Origin: Centrapalus pauciflorus
Lineage: Eukaryota; Streptophyta; Magnoliopsida; Asterales; Asteraceae
Length of the DNA stretch: 64,000 nt
Direction of reading: 5' to 3'
NCBI GenBank assembly: GCA_020465985.1
Contig: JAANYP010000294.1
Span: forward strand, 1 to 64,000
Part shown: one piece after another, positions 32,510 to 43,700 of the stretch
How positions within the stretch are numbered: position 1 is the stretch's first letter
Layout of the letters: every line of letters starts with the position of its first letter
The notes under the pieces: generated by a model
The model's input: the letters and a program-made list of their open reading frames with translations, nothing else
Databases searched by the model: none
What the model was told of the DNA's origin: nothing
Program-made: the position numbers and the translations under genes

Positions 32510-33580
32510 TTTCAAGGTAGATATGACGTTTCTGGGCGCAACCTAAAGATTTTCATTGGCTTGAGACGCTACATCTGTTAACAAGGTATGTTTTGTTCTT
32601 GAGATGGCAAGGCTGCATTTCCTTGTTTTGGCTGTCTAAATTAGTCATTAGTTCTCTGAAATACGAGTTTTTAGTAAGTTTCTTGATTAGTCCGTTCAAC
32701 ATAGATGAGAAAATCACTAGTTATAGGTTTCAAGCTCATGTTGTACCATTTATAGTTGACTCATGGAAGGATACAGGATTTAGGTATTAGAGAGATTACT
32801 TTTATGATTTTGACCGACCCATATGACGGTCCCTTCAAGCGATATTGTACACCTAGCGGTGGAGTTAGGTGGATGCGTTTTGGGTCGCGTCATGCCACAA
32901 GAGATGTAGCCGTAGCTATATTATAAATCGAGATGTAAATGACTTTGAGTCATCGGTTATCATTTGTTTGTTTTTTTTTTTTTTCAATTTTTTTGGTATA
33001 CATGATGTCGGGGACATACTGAATGCACAACAAAGAAATGTAAAGCCATACCCGATACATATAGTTGCAACAAACATATCTGCTAGCTATTGATGATGTT
33101 AATATACTTATATACACCTGGGTGGATGCTAAATGTGAGCAAATTGCATCTTTTGTGGTGATTTTCGTCCATTTCGAACACATTTGTGAGTTCTGTAATG
33201 GGAAAATGACATCAAATAGCTATATGCTTTAGAATTTGTGTATATTTATGTAGTGTCATTTTATGTAATGTCCTTTGACAATGCTTAGTAAAACATTTTT
33301 TTTTTTTGTACACATTTATGTAGTCAAACTTTTAAAAAATGTTTCACTTAGGTAGTTGGATGACTTGTTATTACCTCTCAGTAATTTCTTTGAATGTGTT
33401 TTGAATATATTTCCGGTTTTAAAATGTGCTTTTTAAAGAATGATTTCTTTTTTTGGTTTTATAGAAAATCAAAAACCAAAAATTTTCATTTGCAAACAGT
33501 GTGCGTGTATTTTTCGATTTTATGGGGTTGGGAGGGGGTGGTTAAACCATATTAAACTCAATAGATTAACAATATATTAA
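32510..33580. other. 3' flank of the GT47 gene
   Basis: AT-rich DNA that must hold the 3' UTR, but no single polyadenylation signal stands out among many A/T-rich words. Short frames here have no recognisable content. Confidence 0.5.
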
Positions 33581-33879
33581 GGTGACGTTTGGTTCGTGTG
33601 ATAGAATTTGATGGATTTAAAATATTTAGTTTGTTTATCATTTTTGATAACTAATGTAAATGATTAACTTTTATATATTTTCCATCAAATTTCATTGTTT
33701 ATAGGAAATTGACATTTCTTCCAACTTATACATGGATTAAATTCCAACATATACATGAATCAGATTCCGACCTATATCTCTAACCACACTAAAAATCATC
33801 TTCTGCATCATCAGTCAAATGAATAACTAAAATTAAATTCCAATTCCTTCGAATTGCATTCCGTGAACCAAACGCCACC
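33581..33879. mobile_element. MITE, second copy of the intron 1 family
   Basis: Inverted ends GGTGACGTTTGGTTC and GAACCAAACGCCACC bound about 299 bp. The interior shares TTGACATTTCTTCCAACTTATA-like and CTATATCTCTAACCAC-like blocks, in the same order, with 22575-22876. No clear target duplication. Confidence 0.65.
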
Positions 33880-34189
33880 ACATAAGAATCTGATTGATAA
33901 AACTAGTTGGAGCTGCGCATCAGATATTTTCATTTTCTGTAACAAAACATATAGTACATTTTGAAATTAAAATGTAGGTTTTAAAATGAATTATGGATAT
34001 AAGTTATACGTATAGTACATTTGATGCTTATATCACATAAGCATCAAATTCAAGTTTCTCTAACAAAACATATTGTGGACACAAAAAAAAAAAAGTTATG
34101 AAACATAATAATTAATTACTTTTTATTTATCAACTATCATACAATAAAAGTGGAAAATTTTTTTTGAATAGCAGATGTTAGTGGTTAAT

Positions 34190-34345
34190 TATTAGCACAA
34201 TTTTACACCTTGAGGATGAGGAACAAACCCCGCACCTCCACCTTTGGAGATCCGTCCTTGGCAAGGCTTGAACTCGATACCTCAACCAAGTGGAACCCTT
34301 CCCACCTTTGGTGGTACCAGGCTACTTGATCTACGTCAATTGGTT
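34190..34345 (-). repeat. Possible SINE-like fragment
   Basis: On the minus strand a GAGTTCAAGCC word resembles a tRNA-type B box within a GC-richer island (GGTGGGAAGGGTTCCACTTGG, GGTGCGGGGTTTG). The flanks are AT-rich. The A box is not convincing and no target duplication was found, so this is a tentative label. Confidence 0.3.
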
Positions 34346-34484
34346 AATAAAAGTAGGAAATTAACAACACTAGTTGGCAATTACTTACAAACCAATAAAT
34401 TTATTAGATTTATTTCATATTCCAGAAAAGGAAAGCTACTAATCGTTCACCAACTTACAACACCACTCTTGATGCACTGCAAAT

Positions 34485-35600
34485 TTACACTTTAGGCAAC
34501 TTGAAGATCAAAGTGTTTTTCAAATCTGTCCATACACAAATAGGATTTGAGCATCCACCATCACTTTCAATCCCTTGCAAAAACGTAAGAGGGTGTGGAT
34601 GATCTTCAATCTTATACTTACCTCCAAACTTTATATTCACATATTCATATACGCCTACTCCGCGGCTAGGATATGTATCTCTTTCACACTGAAGTATTAA
34701 CGGAGCACAAACACTATGAATAGACCAATCACATTCATGGCAATGATAGAACGCATGCTCTGGACCGAGTTCTTCCTCACAGACTTCACAAACGTATTCA
34801 CTTTTATGGTTTTCGATTGGGAAGTAACTCAGTTTCATGGGGTGTTTATCAAATTTATGTCTGATTGTTTTAGGCAATAACAAGGCACACTCGATACGTA
34901 GATGAAAATCACAAACTTTGCAACTCCATGAGAAAGTATTGATAGGACAACGACAAATATGACAAAGATAATATCTCTCTCTCAACTTTTGAAAGCAGGT
35001 GATTTAAATGAGCTTCGTGTGTGATATGTTCGGGTATAAATGCACAACAGACATCGATGTAGTAGTGTCCACATTCGGTGCAAGAGTAAGCAAAACCGTT
35101 GCATTGTAAGGTGCAAACACCACAACGGAACATACCCAAATCCTTTCGAGGGTTGCATGGCATGAGAACAAGGGTATGTTTTGGATCATGAAATGGGTCT
35201 TTCAATTCCTTTGGTAGTTGGGTGCACCACTCATGGAGAACAAAGTTGCATCGATGATCCTCGTTATCATATGCGCACTGTAAAATGGCATGCTTGTGAT
35301 CGGTCTCACGCATCCGTTGCATAAAAGTTGAACCTTTTTTATTGGATCATGACATGATGATGATGATGATTTCTTATTTGAAGAGGTTGGGAACTTGGGA
35401 TTGTGCCTTATGTATCCATTTGAATTAGTGGATGTTTATGTGTTGGGACATTGATCTTATGAGTTTTATGTTCCCTTAGTGATTCGATTTCTTCGAAAAA
35501 CAAGTGTTTTAGAATGCTATAAGTTTGATCGGGGAACGGAAGACGAAGATGATTGGGATAGTCGGCATCTTTAAAGTTTTTAAGAACTTTTCTCATGCCT
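34485..35600 (-). pseudogene. DC1 (C1-like, Cys/His-rich) domain protein pseudogene
   Basis: Minus-strand frames carry classic plant DC1 units: CGVC-x9-SCTEC, CHIC-x10-SCKVC-x4-RIEC, and CEVC-x13-HCHEC-x4-HSVC. These follow the C-x2-C...F-Y-x-C-x2-C...H-x2-C zinc pattern. The frame breaks near 34985 at a GAGAGAGAG run and again near 35280, with an upstream DC1 start (HPLIQ region, 35408-35596) in a further frame. Intact members are multi-DC1 proteins of 500-700 residues, often tied to stress or hormone signalling. This copy retains about three units and is most likely dead, though a (GA) indel could also be an assembly error. Confidence 0.75.
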
Positions 35601-36447
35601 ATGAAGCATATAATTTACAGTCACTAAATAATTCAAGAAAACCAAAAGAATACAACATAAAATTTAGCAACAACCGTATACTTTTTTTCGATAATAGTAA
35701 CATATTTTAAAAGTTATCAATAATAGCAAAAAATTTTCTTTTTGTTATCAATAATAGCAATTGTTATAACACCTTGTTTCCTTAATTGTGCGTTTATGTT
35801 GCAATTTGCGTTTTATGAAGTAAATTTTAGAATTGATGGAATTAATTTCTAAATAATGCAATTAAGTGATGGAGATCAATTAATCAAGTTTGATATGTGT
35901 GATGAAATATTTATAAGGACCAAAATTTCTAAAGATTGGGCTAAATGAAGCTTTAGTGGCTAAAATGAAAAGGGTGAAATTTCAATAAAATAAATACCTA
36001 AATTGAAATTCATCTACTCATTCTACCAACAAAAAGTAAAGTCTTCTGCTCCCTCTCTCTTCCTATATTTACGGTTCATCATCAAAAGGTTCAACAAGAA
36101 CCATCAAAATTGTGTCAACAAAAAACAAGATTAAAGCCAAGAAAATTGCAACAAAAGCATCAAGTATCAACATTATACAAAGGCTTGAGGTAAATGTCCA
36201 TTTTAATTTGTCGTTATCTCAATTAAGTCCACAGCTTTTGTGGGTTATTATTTGTTGTAAGAACACATTTGCATCTTTAGATTATCAGAATGAAAGAAAA
36301 GATTAATGTTGAATGTTTGTAACAAAGCATGTGCATGCATGTCTTGGTTGGGTGAAAATTTGATTTCCTAAACAAATTTGGAATGGGCCGCTTGAATGAA
36401 TGGAAAAGAAACAGAAGGAATGTGTGTGTCGTCGATTGTGTTTTGCA
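35601..36447. other. AT-rich intergenic, possible LTR scrap
   Basis: A TGTTATAACACC terminus at 35762 followed by GGACCAAAATTTCTAAAG-like text recalls gypsy LTRs, and a TAACA lies at 36324, but no duplication or PBS confirms it. A TTATCAATAATAGCAA word is repeated at about 35714 and 35746. No gene recognised. Confidence 0.3.
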
Positions 36448-36448
36448 T

Positions 36449-36897
36449 GTATATATATATATAGAATATGGTTCGTGTGAGTACCTAAAAAATGCAGAGT
36501 ACCGTGAGTACCTGTGAACACACGGGTTTAAGATATGAACATGCTCCGAAAAAAAGTTTTTTTTTAAATTTTTTTTCATATTCATTTAATTACATATAAT
36601 ATAAGCATATTTGTAAAAGAATTACAATCATTCACACTTCGTAGCCTCTTAAAAGTCATGTGAACGTGGAAAAATTCATGTGAACATGCTTAGCTGTGAA
36701 CATACGTTCACAACTGTGCAGTTCATGTGAACTTGCACGTTTCACATAGTTACAGTGTGTGTTTATGTGTGATTTTTTGCAAGTAGTCTTATATTATTAA
36801 TTTAAACATGATTATGAAAAAAAATTTCAAAAAAAATAATTTTAAGCGAGGTATCTCCGGTACTCCGCAAAACTAGTGGTACTCATTTGAACCCAAA

Positions 36898-36900
<3 letters not shown>
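36449..36900. mobile_element. MITE-like inverted-repeat element inside a TA tract
   Basis: The left end (TATATAGAATATGGTTCGTGTGAGTACC, written in parts) and the right end (GGTACTCATTTGAACCC-AAATCTATATATA) are imperfect inverted repeats of about 50 bp, both carrying GAGTACC twice. TA dinucleotides flank both sides. Such elements commonly insert in TA repeats. Confidence 0.5.
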
Positions 36901-36988
<88 letters not shown>

Positions 36989-37001
36989 TATATATATATA
37001 T
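36901..37001. repeat. (TA)n microsatellite next to an assembly gap
   Basis: About 100 bases of TA with one CG interruption. The tract runs directly into unresolved bases, so its true length is unknown. Confidence 0.95.
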
Positions 37002-37034
37002 NNNNNNNNNNNNNNNNNNNNNNNNNNNNNNNNN
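37002..37034. other. Assembly gap (33 N)
   Basis: Unresolved bases. Anything spanning this point, including the join between the MITE and the gypsy LTR scrap, may be an assembly artefact. Confidence 0.99.
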
Positions 37035-37352
37035 ACTTAATCGGTACTTATGTTGTGGAACAAATGTTATATTATGTTTGGGATGATTGTAATAAGTGTA
37101 TTTGGATATGTAGACTTAGATATGGTACCTTGTAGCACCATAGGGTGTTTGACACTTTTGCACTGCTTTAATTCCATGTTTTTAATGCTTCCGCACTAAA
37201 ATCTAGGTTATCTATTCATTATGTTTTGTATGATGGTGATTAAATCCTGGGAGGTTGTAATTGGTGGTTGTTGTGGCAAGGGTGCCACACGAGATATATA
37301 ATTTTCCTCTTAATTAACCAAAATACATAAAAATAAATCCGAGGATGTTACA
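37035..37352. repeat. Two scraps of the 52196-61344 gypsy LTR family in opposite orientations
   Basis: The stretch 37120-37289 ends GGCAAGGGTGCCACA then CGAGAT, matching the LTR/PBS-side end of the chromovirus, here in plus orientation. The stretch 37296-37352 ends AAATCCGAGGATGTTACA, the other LTR end in reverse orientation. The two are joined head to head with nothing between. Confidence 0.65.
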
Positions 37353-40001
37353 TCTCAGGCCTGAAAAAGGGCCAAATGTCACATTTGGTGACAATGTACA
37401 GGGATCCACTGAGGGATATGGAACTCTTAAAGCTGGTGCTGTAGTGTTCAAAAGAGTAGCCTATGTGGTTGGGCTAAAACATAACCTTGTTAGCATAAGC
37501 CAACTGTGTGATGCTGGCTACAAGGTTAACTTTGATGAGCACCTGGGTTACATATTGGATCCCCAAGGCAAAGTTGTGTTATGTGCTCAACGAAAGAAAG
37601 GTATATATGTTGTGGACATGCAATCTGCTGATCCCACAACTGAAACCTGCTTTCTCACAAGAACAAATGCAGACTTAAACTGGTTATGGCACAAAAGGCT
37701 GTCACATCTGAACTTCAAGAACATCAATAAACTCTGTAAGAAAGAGTTGGTGACAGGTTTGCCTTCTATAACCTTTGTTAAAGATAAACTCTGCACAGCT
37801 TGTGAGAAAGGCAAGCAGAGGAAAACATCTTTTAAATCCAAACATAATTTCTCTATTGATACTCCACTCTTCTTAATCCACATGGACTTGTTTGGACCTG
37901 TAAATGTCCCAAGTCTAGGAGGAAGAAGATGCACTCTAGTAATGGTTGATGAGTTCTCCAGGTACACATGGGTAATCTTTCTGAAGAGCAAAGGAGAGGC
38001 TGCTAGAGAAATTATTGGATTTGTGAAAAAGATGGAGATGCTGAACTCTGCCCAAGTGAAGCAGCTAAGAAGTGATCATGGTACTGAATTCTGAAACAGT
38101 ACTCTTGAAGACTTCTGTGAAGAGAAAGGAATCACTCAAAACTTTTCAGCTGTAAGGACTCCACAACAAAATGGAGTTGCTGAAAGGAAAAACAGAACTC
38201 TCATTGAAGCTGCTAGAACCATGCTGTGTGCATCAGGTTTACCTTCATCATTCTGGGCTGAAGCTGTCAACACTGCCTGCTTCACCCAAAACAGATCCTT
38301 AGTGGTGAAAGGTTGAACAAGACTCCTTATGAGCTGCTCAAAGGGAGGAAGCCAAATGTCAGTTACTTCCATGTGTTTGGGTGTCCCTGCTTCATTCTGA
38401 ATCAGAGGGACCAACTGACAAAGTTTGAACCTAAAGTTGATGAAGGTGTGTTTGTTGGCTACTCTGCTATCTCCAAAGCCTACAGAGTATACAACAACAA
38501 AAGAAAGGTGATAGATGAATCTATAAATGTCACCTTTGAAGAGTCCAAGAATGCTGCCACCAAAGCTGTTCCTGAATCAGTTTCAGGAGAACTTAACTTT
38601 GATGATTTGATGCATTCAAACAATGAAGAGGACTCAAAAGCTTCCACTACACCCAGTGTGGAACCTGTTAATCATGATGGGCATGATGATGATTATGTCA
38701 ATACATCCTGTGTGAATAAGTGCACTGACTTAATTACAACTGCATGTCCTGAACCTATCAATGCTGATTTTCCTAGTTCTTCTGCTGATATGTTCAACAG
38801 TGGTCAGACATTTTTCAATGATGATTCACCCTCTGAAGAAGTTTATGTCAAGCAGCCTCCAGGTTTTGAAAATGAACAACATCCAGGTTTTGTCTATAAG
38901 TTGGACAAAGCTCTCTATGGTCTCAAAAAAGCACCCAGAGCCTGGTATGACACTCTTACTGATTTCCTTATGAGCAATGGGTATTCCAGAGGTAAAGTGG
39001 ATACCACACTGTTCATAAGGAAAGTGAAGTCTGATATTATGCTTGTTCAAATTTATGTGGATGACATAATATATGGTTCTACTAATGAGCAGTTGTGCAA
39101 GAATTTTTCATTACTCATGAAATCCAAGTATGAAATGAGTATGATGGGAGAACTAACTTTCTTTTTAGGATTACAGGTTAAACAAACCTCAACTGGAATT
39201 TTTATAAATCAAAGAAAGTACACTTTAGATCTTTTGAAAAAGTTCAAATTTGATCAAAGTTCTCCTATTAAAACCCCAATGGTAACCAATGTAAAATTGG
39301 ATGCTGATGCCAGTGGCAAAGCTGTTTCAGTAACAGCTTACAGAGGCAGGATTGGGAGCTTGCTATACTTAACTGCTAGTAGACCTGATATTATGTTTGC
39401 TACCTGTCTGTGTGCTAGGTTCCAAGCTGATCCAAAGGAGTCTCATCTAGCTGCTGTTAAAAGAATCTTCAGATACCTGAAGGGTACACCAGGTTTGGGT
39501 CTTTGGTATCCCAAAGACTCCAGCCTTGAACTAACAGGTTATTCAGATTCTGATTTTGCAGGCTGCAGGCTAGACAGGAAAAGCACAACAGGTGGATGTC
39601 AACTCTTTGGTGGTAAGTTGATAAGTTGGTGTAGCAAGAAACAGAACTCTGTGTCTACTTCTACTGCTGAAGCTGAGTACATTGCTGTTGGAAGTTGTTG
39701 TGGACAGATTCTGTGGATGCAGCATCAGCTTGAAGATTAGGGTCTTGTGTATAGGAAAATTCCTATTCTGTGTGATAACACAAGTGCCATAGCCATTTCC
39801 AACAATCCAGTATTTCATTCTAGAACAAAGCATATTGAAGTCAGACATCACTTCATCAGGGATCACATCTAGAAAGGTAATGTGGAGGTAAGTTTTATTT
39901 CCACAAATGAACAGCTTGCGGACATTTTCACCAAACCTCTGGATGAAACAAGGTTTAATTACCTTGTCAGCAAGCTGGGCATGTTAAACAAGAGTGACTA
40001 A
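37353..40001 (+). pseudogene. Sirevirus pol (protease end, integrase, RT, RNase H), with stops, frameshift and an RT deletion
   Basis: From GPNVTFGDN (end of protease) the frame runs through WLWHKRLSHLNF, integrase with HMDLFGP, RSDHGTEF and PQQNGVAERKNRT, then VFGCPCF. RT resumes at EEVYVKQPPGF and contains IYVDDIIYGS; RNase H has YSDSDFAG and STAEAEYIA and ends MLNKSD at 40001. Lesions: TGA after GTEF (38092), a frameshift near 38300, TAG near 39738 and TAG near 39870. The sequence jumps from an acidic linker straight to EEVYVKQ, so the N-terminal RT with the first catalytic Asp (the DVKSAFLNG motif) is missing, about 200 or more residues. Confidence 0.8.
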
Positions 40002-40009
40002 GTGTTTCT

Positions 40010-40700
40010 CAAAGGTCCAAGACTTTGTGTGTTTCACACTGCTCAAGTCCCTTAGAACAGCTTAGGCAGAACAGATTATACATGTTCTGTACTTAGCCAT
40101 TTTTCTGAAAAACTTGAACAGCTTGAGCACATATCAGGCTGAACAATCATAGTTTACTAATCCAGCCTGCTCTGATGGTCCAATCTTCACCCTGTTCACT
40201 TCTTCACACTGTCTTACAAGTCATTATCTTGTAACCTGTTCAACTATTGAACACATCCTGCTCTTACAAAAGAAACAGGCTGGAGGCACAGTTTGAAAAA
40301 TGAACAGCTTGAAGATTGAACAGCTTGTGATGACCCTGCTCATCACAGGTTTGACCAACAGCTTAGACCAAAAATTTTAATTACCTTTCTTCAAACTTAA
40401 GTTACTTAATTAATGTTTTATTTAACTTAATTACTGCGGATAATGTGGGTTACGTGTGTTAGTGATTAAAAAGGACTCAAGTGGTCTGACAAACGGTCTG
40501 ATATGGACAACCGTTCCGTTTTCCGTTAACGACTTTTTCAAATCAAACCGCCCAAAACTTTCTCTCTCATACACACTCACATTCAAATCCTATAAATACC
40601 TAACTACTGTTTCATCTTCGTCTTCCTCATCATTTCCAGAAATCCTCAAGAACCCTAAAAATCGACTAAGTGTCTTTTGCTTCTCCAAACCTCAAAACTT
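40010..40700 (+). promoter_or_regulatory. Pol-ORF spacer with GAACAG/CTGTTC cluster and TATA-type promoter
   Basis: Positions 40030-40340 hold at least eight GAACAG or CTGTTC words, often followed by CTTGA. Then a CTATAAATA box (40590-40598) is followed by a CT-rich leader and the ATG at 40706, about 110 bases further. The layout is that of an ordinary plant promoter and 5' UTR, suggesting the ORF is transcribed by itself. Activity is inferred only. Confidence 0.5.
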
Positions 40701-40705
40701 CCCAA

Positions 40706-43700
40706 ATGGCTCACAGACCCAATCCCTTTCTTCCAGTGTTCGTTGGTGATGATGTTGTCAAACACTCATCAGTCACCACAATGCTGACCATCAAACCCAC
40801 AAACTACATTGCAAACCTTACTATCCCCAAAAACTATGTGGGGAAAGGTTACGATCAAACGGTGGAGTTTCTGCAAGTTCATCCATTGAACTATGCCATG
40901 ACTGCAACTCCTGGTGTCCTGTACCAGGAGATGGTGTACGAGTTCTGGTACACCTGTGCCTACAACCCCAACACCAAAGTCATCAAGGGGACTATTCTCA
41001 ATGGGACTCACACCATTGAGATTACTGCTGATCTTCTGAGAGAGGTTCTTCATCTGCCTGTTGCTGAGTCATATGATATGCCCCAGCCTGAAAACGAGCA
41101 AATGGGAAATCTGCTACGCTTCTGTGGTGTAGCAGAACCCAAAATTGGAGCAACGTTGTACAGGAAGGATTTGTCTCCTACCTACAGCTTTCTGTTTGCT
41201 TCTGTGATGATGAGCTTCAGCAGCAAAGTTGGTTCGTTTGACCAACTAAGCAGAGATGAAGTTCCAATAGTCCTACAGCTAGTAGATGGGACTACCATTG
41301 ATATGGCTAAGTGGATCTTTCTGAACTTGAGGAACCTGGCGCAGCAAGAGCCAAGACCAGTTGCTGTCCGTTATCCCAGGTTTCTGAGCCTCATTTTCAG
41401 ACATGTTTGTGGTGAGCATCTATACAACTCTCAGCCTTTACTTAAGTCTGCTGCATTCCCTGTCATAGGGAATAGAGTTTTCTATACTCCTGTACTTCAA
41501 AATGAGCCTCCTCTATCCACACCAATGAGGAGGTTGTTAGGTTTGGTGGAAGGACCCTCTGCTGTGAGGGTGGATCCAGAAGCTGCTGCTCCCACAAGAA
41601 AATCGAAAGCCAGGTCCAAACTTGTTAAGAGGACCCTGGCAACTGCTGAAGCTGGGCCTGTGAAAAAGAAGGCCAAAACAGCTCAGACTGAGTCTGAACC
41701 TTTAGCCTCTGTGGCTGAGGGGGAGCAGACTCCTCACCCTGGTTCATTTGTTGAACCTCAAGCTTCTGTGGCTGGTGCCTCAGTGGCGCCTGAGACTATG
41801 GAACAGGCTAACCCACCTGTTTCTGACCCAGTCTCAAAACCTGTCCAATCTGAACCCCTCATCTCCTCTCCCCAATCACCTACTTCATCCATTCTCTATC
41901 AACGAAAATCAATCTCCAAAAAGAAAACAGCCAAAACAACCACCTCCTTTGTTCCCTCTCAACAGGGTTCAGTTGTAAAAGAAGCAACCCCTGCTGCCTC
42001 TCCTATATTGGGAGAAGGTTCAACCACATTGGAGCATGCTTCACTCCAATCTGAGTCTACCCAGAGTCAGCCTAGACCCTCTGGTTCCTCCCAACAGGAA
42101 CCAGTTGTACAAACGGAGATACCCACATCAACTATCCCAGCCTCCCAACAGGCTGAGGATATTGAAAGATAGGAGTCCTCTCCACTCCATACTGTGTCCA
42201 CACTGTCCCCCACTCAAATCTCCTCACACCCTGAGTCTGCACGAGGTGCCCACGCTGCTTGTATAGACCAATCAGCTGCTCAGCCTCAAACTTCTACTCC
42301 TCATGATACAGCTGTTCTACACCAAACAGCTGCTGAGGGACCAACCACCCAAGCTGATGAACCTCAGGGATCATACCATCCCTCTGGTGAGGCTGCTCCC
42401 TCCATGCAAACTCCATCAGCAGGTTTCACCACTGCTGATGTTGAAATGCATATCCCATCTCCCAATGATGAGGTGCTTTTAAACCAAGGCACTGCAGAGG
42501 GAACCACCACTGGTCTGCATGAGGATGTTGCAGCACAAGCAGCATCTGAAAGGGCCTCAACACCGACCCCTTCTCCTGGTGATGCAGCTACAGCCGCTGC
42601 TGAAGGACCTTTTGACCCTTCCAAGCTGGGCCATATTACTTTTGCCCAGGCTATGGAACTTCTATCCAATGTTCATCTTCCCTCTCCATCACACCCTCAT
42701 ACACCAGCCTCATCATCATCCTCTCCACCCACTCAATCTAAACAGTTTACCCATACACCTCCATCTCCCAAAGACCTGGCTTTGAAGGATCAGCTTTTTC
42801 TGCTGACCAACAAAGTTGGTTCTTTGGAAACTACCATGACCTCTCTACCCTCTCTTATTTCAGACTCTGTGTCTGAACAGCTTAAGGGGTTCTTTGATTC
42901 GTTCAAAGACTCTTTCCCTGCTACTCCACAAACAGATCATTCTTCACAGCTGATAGCAGTCACTGCACAGCTGCAAACTGTGTCCAACTCTCTTTCCTCC
43001 ATTCTTTCACTACAACAGGACTCCGTGTCCTCAATGACAGCTCTTTCCCAACAGCTGTCATCTCTCCTCATTTCTTACAATTCTACTCTTCCTGCCACTA
43101 TGACCAGCTTGACCACATAAATTGGCTCTCTATCTAATTCTATGTCATCCAACCTTGCTGATGTACAAGATTCTCTCGAATTACATCTTGCACAACTTCA
43201 AAGGTTGTTGTTCACAGAATCTGATAGGGAGAACATTGTTAAGCTGACCTCCCTTGCTGATACACAATCCTCTTCTCTTCAAACCTGTCTTTCCCAACTT
43301 GTAGAGGTCAAGGACAATTTGGCTTTCTTAGTGACTAGCCTTGTTGGCCCCAGGCCTGCTGCCAAAACTGCTGGCAAGCCTGCTGACTTTGTGTCTTCAG
43401 GCAGACCGGGTGTTGAAGGTGCTGGTACATCTCCTTCAAAGGGGGAGAAGTCGTCTGCCTCTAAGGGGAGAAAACTTCCACTCCTAAGGAGAAACCAGTG
43501 CCTGCAGCACAAACTGGTCATCCTGCAGGAATCTCTGCAACATGTACAGTAGAGGGTGCTTCTCATGCTGCTCAATCTACTCAGGTTGAATTCCCAATCC
43601 CTGCTCAGTCTAAGGGGGAGGAATCCATTCCTGAGGGCAGGCCAAGCAGCAGAAGGAGGCATCTGATCCTAGAGGAAGAAGAAGAAGAGGAAGAAAGTCC

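Noticed and set aside
36887..37135. Long Ile/Tyr reading frame
   Set aside because: It is a translation of the TA microsatellite and crosses unresolved bases.
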